Assembly (NCBI GenBank): GCA_900299305.1 | Contig: OMJJ01000299.1 | Span: 1 to 40,374 of the forward strand | Source of the DNA: a bacterium | Lineage (GTDB): Bacteria > Armatimonadota > Chthonomonadetes > Chthonomonadales > Chthonomonadaceae | Length of the DNA: 40,374 nt | Direction: 5' to 3' | Shown: one piece after another, positions 26,127 through 34,660 of the stretch | Layout of the letters: every line of letters begins with the position of its first letter | How positions within the stretch are numbered: position 1 is the stretch's first letter | Notes under the pieces: generated by a model | The model's database searches: none | The model's input: the letters and a program-made list of their open reading frames with translations, nothing else | What the model was told of the DNA's origin: nothing | Program-made: the position numbers and the translations under genes

Positions 26127-27263
26127 TTATCCTATTTTGATGGTGGGCGGGGCGGCGAAGTTGAGGTAGTGGTCGTTGACTTGTGCCTCGTGAACGTCGC
26201 CTGTATGCAGTATCATACGATAGTGAAACGAGAGAGTTTCACCTGAATTCATATCGTGCGCCCCATTTTTTGCTTTGTTGGTGTAGTAGGAGTAGCCGAA
26301 CGGGTTGGCGGTCATTAGCCCGTAGTTGCGAACGTGCCAGTGGGTAGGGTAGCGAAAACTGAGAGGGTGGTCGCAAACAGTTATCCCCACCTTTTGTCCT
26401 TGTACCGTGCCGCTATAGTCGCACCAGTGCGCGGCTTTCCCCCATGTGTCTCCCTCGTTAATGCCGTTGTAAGAGTTGGTGATAGTTCCCTTTGGTGCAT
26501 CCATAGCGGTTGCTACCCGCACCGAGAGAATACCTCCCTCTTTGGTGTCTCCAAAATGTACGTCCCCATAGTTTGCGGTGAGGTGAATATCGAAATCAAG
26601 TAGGCGTAGGGGGGCGGCAGTGTTCCATACCGTTACAGTGAGGGATTCGTCGAGTACGGGGGTATGCTCTGCCGTCGTCCATACGCTTTGTGCCTGAAAT
26701 CTTCCAAACACGCTACCGCTCTCTATCTTCTCGAATGTTTTATGCTCGGTGTGTCCATGTCCCTTCTGTTCGCTCCAGTTATCGGTGTCGTTTACCTCTC
26801 CGTAAGCAATCCAGATAGAGCGGTGATGGGGGTGGTCGTGTTGCTCGTTGGGGGCATCAGGAATCATGGGGTAGGCACGGGTAACGGGTATGCCGCCCGA
26901 CACATGGACGGGGTAGAAGTAAGGACGTGCCTCTACATCGCGGTAGATGTAGCGGGTTATGAGGTCACCGTTTTGTTGGATACGGAGCGCGTTCTCTGTG
27001 TCGGGCTCTACGAGGATGTGAGGGGTAGGGGCTTCGCTAACCGCTGTTATCTGATAGGTGCGCTTCTCGCCTTTTGCTAGGAACGGCTCTATATAGCCGT
27101 AGGTACTCCCGCCGAGTGGTTGCAGGGGAAGTTCTGTTCCGTTTTCGGAGCGTAGCACATAACTTCCCTCTGGTAGCGAGTCGGAGAGGGTAAAGGTTAG
27201 GGGACACTGCACACGGTCATGGTATCCCGCGTCGATGGTGAGAGAAGGAGGTAGAGAGAGCAT
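26127..27263 (-). CDS. DUF6807 (PmoA-family) protein
   Basis: This 378-residue protein matches the family annotated as DUF6807 or PmoA, which is found mainly in sugar-catabolism loci of Planctomycetes, Bacteroidota and Armatimonadota. Typical segments are GGIPVTRAYPMIPDAPNEQHDHPHHRSIWIAYGEVN (shown here as a landmark by its H-D-H-P-H-H-R core), a DFDIHLTANYGDVHFGDTKEGGILSVRVA region, and the C-terminal HVRNYGLMTANPFG. The fold is beta-rich; activity is not established. I chose ATG 27263 because the track start (27296) overlaps the upstream isomerase by 19 bases and has no ribosome site; the shorter form begins just after the isomerase stop. It is in an operon with the isomerase. Confidence 0.75.
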   Translation of the reverse strand: MLSLPPSLTIDAGYHDRVQCPLTFTLSDSLPEGSYVLRSENGTELPLQPLGGSTYGYIEPFLAKGEKRTYQITAVSEAPTPHILVEPDTENALRIQQNGDLITRYIYRDVEARPYFYPVHVSGGIPVTRAYPMIPDAPNEQHDHPHHRSIWIAYGEVNDTDNWSEQKGHGHTEHKTFEKIESGSVFGRFQAQSVWTTAEHTPVLDESLTVTVWNTAAPLRLLDFDIHLTANYGDVHFGDTKEGGILSVRVATAMDAPKGTITNSYNGINEGDTWGKAAHWCDYSGTVQGQKVGITVCDHPLSFRYPTHWHVRNYGLMTANPFGYSYYTNKAKNGAHDMNSGETLSFHYRMILHTGDVHEAQVNDHYLNFAAPPTIKIG

Positions 27264-27277
27264 CTTTCTGAGTACCT

Positions 27278-28096
27278 TTAGGAGAGGGTTTCGCATTTTT
27301 TGAGATGAGCAAGCCCTTCCCGCGCAATGGTGATAGGGTCGGGAGAGTAGTCGAAGACTTCGATGCTGATGTACTTGTCGTAGGCAGTCTCTTTCAATGC
27401 CCGTAGGATGGGTAGGAAGTCGGTGTCTCCGAAGCCGGGTCCGCGGCGGTTTGCGTCGTTGGCGTGTACGTGACCGATATACGGGGCGAACTCGTGAATG
27501 AGTGCGTCGAGGGGCTTGCCTTCGCTGGAAGCACTCTTTACATCGAATATGGTGCAGAGTTGGGGGTGATTAAACCGCTTTACGAGGGTAACTGATTCTT
27601 GTAAGGTAAGAATAAAGTTGGCTTCGGGTGGCGGTAACGGCTCTAGGCAGAGGCGGATACCGTGCTTTTCTGCCTTTACAAGTGCGGGTTCAAGACAGGC
27701 TTGTAGCCGCTGTATGGCGGTCTCGGCGGTTTCGTCGGGGGCGATACGCCTTTGGGCAGGGGAGCCTAGCACCATCACTTTTCCGCCGAGGTCGTTGCAG
27801 AGTTCGACCAACTCCGCAAGGTAGAGGGCGGTCTCTTGGCGTACTGCATCGTCTGCGGTGGTAATAGAGAGTCCTTTGGGTGAGACGAGAAGCCAGTGTA
27901 GCCCTGTTACCTCTAGCCCTGCGCGTTGGGCGGTTTTCGCATACACGTTGCGGGCATGGGAGGAGATAGCACGGGCATCTTCGGAGAGGGTGAAGGGGGC
28001 GACCTCTATGCCCTCGTAGCCGAGTTCGGCGACCTGTTGGCAGGTCTCTGCCCAGCCCCAACCCTGAAAAGTTTCGTTACAGATTGCGTATTTCAT
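27278..28096 (-). CDS. Sugar phosphate isomerase/epimerase-like TIM-barrel protein
   Basis: The 272-residue protein belongs to the xylose isomerase-like / AP endonuclease 2 superfamily. The opening MKYAICNETFQGWGW, GYEGIEVAPFTL and later CLEPLPP, CTIFDVKSAS, GHVHANDANRRGPGFGD and SIEVFDY segments supply the acidic and histidine metal ligands (E, D, H, E) of the family. It probably interconverts an aldose and ketose or epimerises a sugar-acid derivative; the substrate is unknown. It is first of three genes on the minus strand and faces the + strand dehydrogenase/dehydratase operon. Together these suggest a two-sided sugar-acid utilisation region. Confidence 0.82.
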   Translation of the reverse strand: MKYAICNETFQGWGWAETCQQVAELGYEGIEVAPFTLSEDARAISSHARNVYAKTAQRAGLEVTGLHWLLVSPKGLSITTADDAVRQETALYLAELVELCNDLGGKVMVLGSPAQRRIAPDETAETAIQRLQACLEPALVKAEKHGIRLCLEPLPPPEANFILTLQESVTLVKRFNHPQLCTIFDVKSASSEGKPLDALIHEFAPYIGHVHANDANRRGPGFGDTDFLPILRALKETAYDKYISIEVFDYSPDPITIAREGLAHLKKCETLS

Positions 28097-28137
28097 AGTA
28101 CGCTTAGTTTAGACGGGGGCGGGGGGATTTCCTTCTT

Positions 28138-28200
28138 TTAGGGAGTGAGGGGGTCTTCTATCTTCTTCAGATATTGCTGTTCGGTAACATCCATCATCAT
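28138..28200 (-). pseudogene. Possible PAS-domain C-terminal vestige
   Basis: The minus strand has a short frame ending VYMMMDVTEQQYLKKIED...TAA, resembling the last strand and exit helix of a PAS domain (V-x-x-M-x-DVTEQ). It lies between queC and the isomerase gene, with no upstream domain in frame. I read it as a decayed remnant; it could also be chance. Confidence 0.3.
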
Positions 28201-28234
28201 ATACACTATTTTGCAACTCCATCCTCTCCAACAT

Positions 28235-28921
28235 CTACGCATAGTCGGGTCGAACGGTATAAGGAATCGGGTCGGGGATACCCGCTTGCTGGAAGCCACG
28301 CAACCGTAGAGCGCAACTATCGCACACCCCGCAAGCCGCCTCCTCGCTCTGATAACAGCTCCATGTAAGATGAATAGGGGCGTTTAGGGCGACCCCTTGC
28401 CGTATAATTTCGGCTTTTGTGAGTAAAATAATAGGAGTCTCTATGCGAATGTCGCCTTTTGCCGTCCCCACCCTAATCACCTCGTTAAAGGCGGCGTAGT
28501 ATTCGGGGCGGCAGTCGGGATAGCCGCTACTGTCTTCATACACCGCACCAATGTAGAGATGCGTCGCCTCTATCACCTCTGCCCACGAGACCGCGATAGA
28601 GAGCAGGTGCGCGTTTCGGAAGGGAACGTAAGAGGTAGGTATCTCTTTGCTTTCGAGGTCGGCGGCAGTGACGGGGATGCTCTTATCGGTAAGGCTACTG
28701 CCCCCAATCGCGGCGAGATGTTCGATAGAGCAGATAAGCCGTTGCGAGGCAGGAACTCCGTAGTGGTCGGCAATCGCCCCAAACGCCTGTAGTTCTCTCT
28801 GCTCGGTGCGTTGTCCATAGTTGACGTGCAGAAGACACAAATCTAGCCCCGCGGCGTGTGCTATCGCCGTCGTAACACAAGAATCCATACCGCCTGAAGT
28901 GAGTACAATCGCTCTACCCAT
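28235..28921 (-). CDS. queC: 7-cyano-7-deazaguanine synthase QueC
   Basis: QueC makes preQ0 from 7-carboxy-7-deazaguanine with ATP and ammonia, in the route to queuosine in tRNA and to deazaguanine DNA modification. The 228-residue protein has the PP-loop SGGMDS (9-14), the HVNYGQR segment, the [18 protein letters not shown] core and the C-terminal zinc cysteines WSCYQ...CGVCDSC. Length fits the family. The ATG start sits eight bases from the divergent DUF72 start; its likely ribosome site (AAAGGTGG) lies inside the DUF72 coding sequence. Other queuosine genes (queD, queE, folE) are not in the window. Confidence 0.95.
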   Translation of the reverse strand: MGRAIVLTSGGMDSCVTTAIAHAAGLDLCLLHVNYGQRTEQRELQAFGAIADHYGVPASQRLICSIEHLAAIGGSSLTDKSIPVTAADLESKEIPTSYVPFRNAHLLSIAVSWAEVIEATHLYIGAVYEDSSGYPDCRPEYYAAFNEVIRVGTAKGDIRIETPIILLTKAEIIRQGVALNAPIHLTWSCYQSEEAACGVCDSCALRLRGFQQAGIPDPIPYTVRPDYA

Positions 28922-28929
28922 AAACTACT

Positions 28930-29763
28930 ATGCCACCTTTAGAACCCGAAACTACCCCTCTCGCTATCCCCGTTCACATTGGTACGATGGGATGGAGCTA
29001 TGACGATTGGGTATCCACATTTTACCCCGCAAACACCCCTTTGCGCGAATCGTTGACTTCCTATAGCCGTGCGTTTTCGGCGGTAGAGATAGACAGCACC
29101 TTCTACGGCACTCCCCGCGAAACGCAGGTACTACGCTGGTATCAGTCTACCCCTGCCCACTTTGTGTTCTGCCCCAAAGTTCCGCGCCTCATAACCCACG
29201 ATGCCCACCTCAAAGACGTGGATGCTCCCATCGCCGAGTTTTTGCGGGTGATGGCGAACCTTAAAGAGAAGCAGGGGGCGATTCTGTTTCAGTTTCCGCC
29301 CACATTTACCCGCGCCGAGCTGGGGAACCTAGAGGCACTGCTCCCCAAACTTGCCGAACTGGGAACGGGTACGGAGCGTTTTGCGATGGAGTTTCGCCAC
29401 CGCTCTCTGATTGGTGAAGACGTTTCGCAACTGCTTTCCGAGCATAACGTTGCGCTTGCCTCCGCCGATATTGTGAATATGCCCCGCCGTTTCGAGGTAA
29501 CGTCTCATTTTGTCTATCTGCGGCTTATTGGGAAACACGGGCAGTACGACCACCATAGGCACACCCAAACCGACAAGAGCGAACACCTCACACGTTGGGC
29601 GAACGTGCTACGCCAACAGCAGTCACGGTTTGAGTGTGCCTATATCTTTTGTAACAACGACTACGAGGGGTACTCTCCCACAACGGTCAACCGCCTAAAG
29701 TCGTTGCTGGGCTTGCCTGTTACAGAGGCTACTACCACCGAGGTACAGGGAAGTCTGTTTTAG
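28930..29763 (+). CDS. DUF72 domain protein
   Basis: The 277-residue protein has the DUF72 TIM-barrel-like pattern: HIGTMGWSYDDWVSTFYP at the start (many relatives have GTSGWSY), AVEIDSTFYGTP, CPKVPRLITHD, LFQFPPTF, FAMEFRHRSL and YLRLIG. DUF72 proteins are widespread and their activity is not settled; structural work puts them near AP endonuclease/xylose isomerase-like barrels. There is no Shine-Dalgarno site before the ATG and only eight bases separate it from queC, so the message may be leaderless or begin inside queC. A TACAAT sequence at 28904-28909 could be a -10. It appears monocistronic and ends seven bases before the converging gene. Confidence 0.85.
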   Translation: MPPLEPETTPLAIPVHIGTMGWSYDDWVSTFYPANTPLRESLTSYSRAFSAVEIDSTFYGTPRETQVLRWYQSTPAHFVFCPKVPRLITHDAHLKDVDAPIAEFLRVMANLKEKQGAILFQFPPTFTRAELGNLEALLPKLAELGTGTERFAMEFRHRSLIGEDVSQLLSEHNVALASADIVNMPRRFEVTSHFVYLRLIGKHGQYDHHRHTQTDKSEHLTRWANVLRQQQSRFECAYIFCNNDYEGYSPTTVNRLKSLLGLPVTEATTTEVQGSLF

Positions 29764-29769
29764 ACACGC

Positions 29770-30771
29770 TTACGGGTTTGGAATGGGCGTTTCATCCTCT
29801 GCTTCGGGGAGGGTTGCAAGCTGTTGTGTGATAGGTGCAACCGCCGAGAAGTGGGAGGAGGTCGCAGTAACAACGGCTTTTTCGATGTTGCCTCCTACGT
29901 TCGCGCTAGGGTCGAGGGCGCGTAGCATATCCCCTACCGCGCATACCAGTTGCCCGTTTACTAATTTCCCTGTCGCTGTTCCCCCATTGGGTAGGGTGAT
30001 GGTGGGAGTGGGAGTAGCGGAGTAGGTGAAGGTAATAGGCGCGTTATCTAGTACGAGGTGTGCCAAGAAAGAGCGGGCTGGTGAGACAATACGCCCCTCT
30101 TCTGAAAACCACATCGGGGTATCTTTTGGTAGCGCAACTCCATTGATAAATACCGTTGGAAGCGGCTTTTGTGCCTGAAGTTGTAGTAGCGAGTTGATGT
30201 TGATAAGCCAGTAGGTCGCTTCGTTAGGGAAGAGACTATAGGTGTTATCGCGGTAGGTGTCCCAGTTCGGTTGCTTTACTACTTGACACCCTGCGCTATA
30301 CTCTCCTACCGTGTTACTCACTCCGCCGTAGTGGAGGTCGATAGAGACCGTCACCACGTAGACCGTCTTTTCGGCGGGGTCTTGTACGCCGTTTTTGTTT
30401 TTATCGCGCCAGCAGTGAACGTTTTGCCCCTTCCAAGCGTGAGGCTCTTTTTTGTGCGACCCTTTTACAAACGTGTAGTGACCCTCGATAACGTGGGCGC
30501 ACCCCAACGCACTGTTCTCTGGGTGAATAGTGTAGTAGCGTCCGGGGTCTACCGAGCCGATATAGGCGTGTCCGTTCTCGCCCACCATGTACCCGATGGT
30601 ATCATCGTAGGCATCTAGGTTTTGGGCTTGCGGGGTGATGGTAAGTGACCCCGCCGAAACGGGTACGGCTCCGCGTACCCCAAAGAGAAACTTATCGGGT
30701 AGGGTTTCACCAAAAAGGTGGTCGTAGAGTTGAGATAAAAGGGCGCGGGTAAGCGTGATTTGTGTAGACAA
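29770..30771 (-). CDS. YkuD-like/endolysin-like protein with copper-amine-oxidase-N-like C-terminal domain
   Basis: The start is TTG at 30771 with a perfect AGGAGG eight bases upstream. The 333-residue protein has no signal peptide. Its first half holds YDDTIGYMVG, HAYIGSVDPG, CWRDKNKNGVQD and then SIDLHYGGVSNTVGEYSAGCQVV. The H-x-G ... S-x-G-C-Q pattern recalls the HG...S-x-G-C active site of YkuD L,D-transpeptidases and similar phage-type wall enzymes. The second half (VFINGVALPKDTPMWFSEEGRIVSPARSFLAHL ... AVGDMLRAL) resembles the copper amine oxidase N-terminal domain, often wall-associated. A small two-TM protein is encoded 25 bases upstream. A wall-active or lysis-type role is inferred and unproven. 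Confidence 0.55.
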   Translation of the reverse strand: MSTQITLTRALLSQLYDHLFGETLPDKFLFGVRGAVPVSAGSLTITPQAQNLDAYDDTIGYMVGENGHAYIGSVDPGRYYTIHPENSALGCAHVIEGHYTFVKGSHKKEPHAWKGQNVHCWRDKNKNGVQDPAEKTVYVVTVSIDLHYGGVSNTVGEYSAGCQVVKQPNWDTYRDNTYSLFPNEATYWLININSLLQLQAQKPLPTVFINGVALPKDTPMWFSEEGRIVSPARSFLAHLVLDNAPITFTYSATPTPTITLPNGGTATGKLVNGQLVCAVGDMLRALDPSANVGGNIEKAVVTATSSHFSAVAPITQQLATLPEAEDETPIPNP

Positions 30772-30796
30772 GCGGGTTTCCTCCTATCGGGCGGGG

Positions 30797-31048
30797 TTAG
30801 GGTTGCTTCTCTTCCCCTGTAATCATATTTTGGCACCATTTTGTTGCCAAGTTTCTAAAAGGGGCAATAAGAGCCAGACCGGGCAGGGCGCACAGCGGTA
30901 CCACTAAAAACAGGTTGATGTGAGACTTTGTACTCGGTGGGAGGGTATTCAAAACGACTAGCAGTACTCCAAAGCCCCCAAATGCCCCCGTAAGAAACCC
31001 CACAATAGAGCCAAACCACCGTATCAGTTTGTCTTCGAGTGTGTTCAT
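30797..31048 (-). CDS. Small two-transmembrane protein, holin-like
   Basis: The 83-residue protein has charged ends and two hydrophobic segments: about 13-34 (GSIVGFLTGAFGGFGVLLVVL) and 44-63 (INLFLVVPLCALPGLALIA). The short hairpin topology, small size and position directly before a wall-enzyme-like gene without signal peptide resemble class II holins, but no family-specific motif is recognisable. AGGAG seven bases before the ATG supports it as a real gene. It could equally be a small membrane protein of another kind. Confidence 0.5.
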   Translation of the reverse strand: MNTLEDKLIRWFGSIVGFLTGAFGGFGVLLVVLNTLPPSTKSHINLFLVVPLCALPGLALIAPFRNLATKWCQNMITGEEKQP

Positions 31049-31077
31049 AATCGCTCCTTATCTATCATCCAATACGA

Positions 31078-31114
31078 AAACTCCCTCCTACCCGTTTCAG
31101 AGAGGAGGGAGTTT
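31078..31114 (-). terminator. Intrinsic terminator of recA
   Basis: Arms AAACTCCCTCCT and AGGAGGGAGTTT pair perfectly over 12 bp around a 13-nt loop. On the minus strand the stem is followed by a T-rich stretch (TTTTCG). It ends the recA transcript. Confidence 0.8.
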
Positions 31115-31131
31115 ACAGAAGGCGCAGAGGG

Positions 31132-32187
31132 CTATTCGTCTTCTTCGGTTGCCGCTACATTGACGACATCGGTGCTTTTTTGGCGGATGCGCTCTTCAAT
31201 CTCCACCATTACGCTCTCGTTGTCCTCTAGGAAGGCACGGGCGTTTTCGCGTCCCTGCCCAAGCCGCCTGTCTCCAAAGGAGAAGTAGGCACCGCTCTTC
31301 GTTAGGATACCCATATCGACTCCCATATCAAGAACGCTACCAGAGCGGGAGATACCTTTACCAAACATAATATCGAACTCGGCGGTTCGGAAGGGGGGCG
31401 CAACCTTGTTTTTTACTACTTTGACTTTTACCCGTGCGCCTATGGGGTCGGTTCCGTTTTTAACGGTTTCGCTACGGCGCACCTCTAGGCGAACGGAGGC
31501 ATAGTACTTGAGGGCAAGTCCGCCGCTGGTGGTTTCGGGGTTGCCAAACATCACGCCGATTTTCTGCCGTATCTGGTTGATAAAGATGGCGGCGGTGTTG
31601 GTACGGTTGATGCTACCCGCGATTTTGCGGAGGGCTTGCGACATAAGACGGGCATGGATACCGACGTGAGAGTCACCCATATCTCCTTCTAGTTCCGCTT
31701 TGGGTACGAGTGCGGCAACCGAGTCGAGGACAATCACGTCTATCGCGCTAGAGCGAACGAGTGCGTCCATAATCTCCAGTGCCTCCTCTCCCGTAGTGGG
31801 CTGAGAGATGAAGAGGTTATCCACATCGACCCCTAAGTTACGGGCATATTCGGGATCGATGGCGTGTTCTACGTCTACGTAGGCACAGATTCCGCCAGAT
31901 TTCTGTGCTTCTGCGATAACATGGAGGGCAATAGTAGTCTTACCAGAGGATTCTGTACCGTAGATTTCGGTGATACGCCCGCGGGGAACGCCTCCCACTC
32001 CCATCGCTATATCGAGGGCAACGGAGCCAGACGAGATAGCGTCGATGTTGAGGCGGCGGGATTCGCCCAAGCGGACGACACTGCCTTTTCCGAACTGCTT
32101 TTCAATGTTTCCCAAAGCCATCTCAAGGGCTTTGACACGTTTGGGGTCGGCGGTGGATTTGGTCTCCACCTTGGTTTCTGTAGCCAT
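31132..32187 (-). CDS. recA: RecA recombinase
   Basis: RecA forms filaments on single-stranded DNA, drives strand exchange in recombinational repair and triggers the SOS response. The 351 residues contain Walker [10 protein letters not shown] (77-85; the usual second residue is Pro), [18 protein letters not shown], the Walker B region [19 protein letters not shown], loop L1 with [11 protein letters not shown], loop L2 ([10 protein letters not shown]), [11 protein letters not shown] and an acidic tail EEDE. Length is standard. AAGGAG lies eleven bases before the ATG. It follows the YCII-like gene and an unknown gene downstream of cinA on the same strand, and ends at its own terminator. I found no clear LexA box directly before it. 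Confidence 0.97.
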   Translation of the reverse strand: MATETKVETKSTADPKRVKALEMALGNIEKQFGKGSVVRLGESRRLNIDAISSGSVALDIAMGVGGVPRGRITEIYGTESSGKTTIALHVIAEAQKSGGICAYVDVEHAIDPEYARNLGVDVDNLFISQPTTGEEALEIMDALVRSSAIDVIVLDSVAALVPKAELEGDMGDSHVGIHARLMSQALRKIAGSINRTNTAAIFINQIRQKIGVMFGNPETTSGGLALKYYASVRLEVRRSETVKNGTDPIGARVKVKVVKNKVAPPFRTAEFDIMFGKGISRSGSVLDMGVDMGILTKSGAYFSFGDRRLGQGRENARAFLEDNESVMVEIEERIRQKSTDVVNVAATEEDE

Positions 32188-32419
32188 AGTAGGTTATACT
32201 CCTTGTTCTTGCGCCCGTGGGCGCGTCTCGTGAGGACGCAGCGACATCCCATCGGCAAGTGCCCTCTTCTCTGCTCACGTAGATTTCAGAGAAGCCAAGC
32301 AGGTGCCAATTTACCATTCAAGGTGAGGGTGTGGGTGGCCTCCGGCATCATAGTCTTACTTTATCAAACGGCGATACGCTAGGCAGTAGCGGGTACTGCT
32401 AGGAAACAACAACCTCTGT

Positions 32420-32794
32420 TCAAACATACTCTTCAAACAGCTCGCAAGGGCGAACTTCCATGCCTCCGCCGAAGTAGTGTCCCAAATGGGCACTTGGGTG
32501 AAGGGAAGCAGTTTCTACTGCCTCTTCTATGTTCTCCGCTTCGACAACGAAGAACACACCAACTTGCTCTTGTGTGGATTGAAAAGATCCTTCAGTTACT
32601 AAAGGCTTCTCGGTGCTAGGTCGAATACTTTTCCAAGTCTCTGGATCGGTAAAACAGACAAGGAGCCGTTTTTTGCCACTCGCGTTGAGTGCCTCGTCGT
32701 ATGGCTTACAGGCATTCGGAATTGCCTCTAGCTCTTGTGGGGATAGTTGGGCAACCTTCTGTGGGTCGTAGTAGCAAAAACAGATAAATTTCAT
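32420..32794 (-). CDS. YCII-related domain protein
   Basis: The 124-residue protein shows the usual YCII-like (DGPF-type) layout: MKFICFCYYD at the start, a helix, then ASGKKRLLVCF, and TEKPLVTEGSFQSTQEQVGVFFVVEAENIEEAVETASLHPS followed by MEVRPCE. The family's DGPF motif reads EGSF here. These small dimeric proteins of the ferredoxin-like fold are of unsettled function; several lie next to sigma-factor or oxidation-related genes. It stands between recA and an unknown gene, 109 bases from the latter. AAGGAAA lies before the ATG. Confidence 0.75.
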   Translation of the reverse strand: MKFICFCYYDPQKVAQLSPQELEAIPNACKPYDEALNASGKKRLLVCFTDPETWKSIRPSTEKPLVTEGSFQSTQEQVGVFFVVEAENIEEAVETASLHPSAHLGHYFGGGMEVRPCELFEEYV

Positions 32795-32903
32795 GAGGTT
32801 TCCTTCCCTCGCAACATCTATAGAGATGGTTAGTCGAAATCTTATTCCAAACTATCTACTACACCCAACTCAAACAAAGCGGCAAATAGTCCTCAACATA
32901 CTA

Positions 32904-33389
32904 CTAAGTTGCGGTACAAAGGTTAGAGTAGTATTCCAAAAGCACCTCTATATCGAAGGTTTCAGGGTCTTTTGGCTTAAATACAGTCTCCTGTTGTCCA
33001 AAAAAGACAAAGGGATTTGGTAGCGGCAAAACTTCGGTGCAGAACTGTAGATTTCTACGCTCTATCTCTGCAACGGCGGAGAATAGGAGATGGTAAGCGG
33101 TGGTCAGTAGTACATCTGCTTTCTCCGCTGTGGAGTGGTAGTTTTCGTTCGAGAACGCCTCTACCAAACCGAAAGCAAGAGGCATAAGCCGCTCTGTTAC
33201 CACATTTTCCGCCAAAATCCGCGACTTCAAGATATAACAGAGCCAAGCATCGGTCATCATCTCAAAGAGCAGTGACCATCTATCTTCTGCGGGTAAGCCC
33301 TCTATCTGCATCAGTGCTATCTGTAGCTCTTGGCGAGCCTGAAAATCTTCTGCGGTTGCTTGATAGAGCGGCACATTAGAACGCTTCAC
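32904..33389 (-). CDS. Helical protein of unknown function
   Basis: This 161-residue protein is predicted mainly helical, with long amphipathic stretches (EDFQARQELQIALMQIEGL; DRWSLLFEMMTDAWLCYILK; EKADVLLTTAYHLLFSAVAEIERR) and a short Pro/Phe-rich stretch near 124 (LPLPNPFVFFG). I do not recognise the family. The start is GTG with AGGAG six bases upstream, which supports a real gene. It lies 32 bases after cinA on the same strand, so it is probably read from the cinA message. No catalytic motif is seen. Confidence 0.6.
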   Translation of the reverse strand: MKRSNVPLYQATAEDFQARQELQIALMQIEGLPAEDRWSLLFEMMTDAWLCYILKSRILAENVVTERLMPLAFGLVEAFSNENYHSTAEKADVLLTTAYHLLFSAVAEIERRNLQFCTEVLPLPNPFVFFGQQETVFKPKDPETFDIEVLLEYYSNLCTAT

Positions 33390-33421
33390 AAAGTTCTCCT
33401 AAAGGTTTCTATTTCTTAAAA

Positions 33422-34660
33422 CTAAGACGATAGGGCGCGTAGCCGTAACATATTGAGGGCGGTCTGAGAGGCACGGTAGCGTACAGTACCGCGTCCCCCT
33501 ATGTAGTACGCTTCATCGACTTCACACCCGCCGGGATAGGCAACGGCAAGGTAGACTAAGCCCACCGGTTTCTGGGCAGTACCCCCTTCGGGACCAGCGA
33601 TACCTGTTATCCCTACGCCGTAGGTTGTGCCAAAGCGGTTCCGAATCCCTTCTGCAAGGGCTTGCGCGACTTGTGGGCTGACCGCTCCATGCGCCTCTAT
33701 CATCTCGGTAGGGACGTGTGCGAGGTCGGACTTTGCGGCGTTGCTATAGACGATACCTCCTCCCATAAAGACCGCAGAACTCCCTGCAATGTCGGTTATC
33801 CGTTGTGAGAGTAGCCCACCAGTACAACTTTCGGCAGTGGCTACCGTCTCTCCGCGTTCGGTAAGGAGTTTTACGACTGCTCTCTCTATGGGGTCGTCGC
33901 CCTCCGCATAGATAGCGGTTCCCAAGCGGGCATAGATAAGGGCGGCACGCTCTTCTATCAGGGCATCGGCTTGCTCTGCGGTGTCTGCTTTTGCGGTAAC
34001 GCGCAGATGCACCTCTCCCACTTTCGCATAGGGGGCTACGGAGGGGTTGGAATCGAGCATGAGGTCTTTTACAATCTCTTCTACGAGGCTCTCCCCTACC
34101 CCCGCAATGCGGAGTACCTTCGAGCGAATCGTGCCGATATTGCCTGTTCTTTGGCGTAGGTAGGGAACAACGTGATTATCTACCATCGGGATAAACTCGT
34201 TAGGTGGTCCGGGAAGCGCGATACCCGCTTTGCCATTTTTCTCGAAGAGGAGACCAGGAGCGGTTCCGTTGGGGTTGGCTATTGCTCTGCCGTCAGTGGG
34301 AACCATCGCCTGACGCAGATTACTCTCCAAAACAGGCATATTGCGCTTTAGGAAGAAGGCGCGTAGCCCATCGGCAATCTCTTCATCGAATTGGAGGGTA
34401 TCCTCAAAGGCAAGCGCAAGACCGTCGCGGGTGATGTCGTCCATCGTGGGACCTAAGCCCCCAATGGTAATGACTACATCCGCAGAATCGAGGGCAGAGC
34501 GCAGTGCCGCCAGTAGCCGCTCCATGTTGTCGCCCACCGTAACACGGCGGTAGACGCTAATCCCCAAATCAGAGAGAACCCGTGCCAGATAAGCGGCATT
34601 GGTGTCTACTATCTGCCCCAAAAGGAGTTCGGTTCCTACCGAAAGAATCTCTGCTCGCAC
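33422..34660 (-). CDS. cinA: CinA-family competence/damage-inducible protein
   Basis: CinA proteins combine an N-terminal molybdopterin-binding-like (COG1058) domain and a C-terminal nicotinamide mononucleotide deamidase (PncC-like) domain; in some bacteria cinA is upstream of recA and induced in competence. Here the 412 residues have AEILSVGTELLLGQIVDTNA, TIGGLGPTMDDITRDGLA and GLLFEKNGKAGIALPGPPNEF in the first half, and ERGETVATAESCTGGLLSQRIT, SNAAKSDLAHVP and GTTYGVGITGIAGPEGG in the second, including the Ser/Lys-type deamidase positions. The start is GTG with GGAGG ten bases before. It begins a same-strand series ending in recA. Confidence 0.92.
   Translation of the reverse strand: MRAEILSVGTELLLGQIVDTNAAYLARVLSDLGISVYRRVTVGDNMERLLAALRSALDSADVVITIGGLGPTMDDITRDGLALAFEDTLQFDEEIADGLRAFFLKRNMPVLESNLRQAMVPTDGRAIANPNGTAPGLLFEKNGKAGIALPGPPNEFIPMVDNHVVPYLRQRTGNIGTIRSKVLRIAGVGESLVEEIVKDLMLDSNPSVAPYAKVGEVHLRVTAKADTAEQADALIEERAALIYARLGTAIYAEGDDPIERAVVKLLTERGETVATAESCTGGLLSQRITDIAGSSAVFMGGGIVYSNAAKSDLAHVPTEMIEAHGAVSPQVAQALAEGIRNRFGTTYGVGITGIAGPEGGTAQKPVGLVYLAVAYPGGCEVDEAYYIGGRGTVRYRASQTALNMLRLRALSS

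Noticed and set aside
27264-27296. Longer start of the DUF6807 gene.
   Set aside because: It overlaps the isomerase by 19 bases with no ribosome site; ATG at 27263 avoids the overlap.
32410-32421. GAAC-N4-GTTG on the minus strand as a possible LexA (SOS) box.
   Set aside because: One mismatch to GAAC-N4-GTTC, more than 200 bases upstream of recA and overlapping the end of the YCII-like gene; not enough support.
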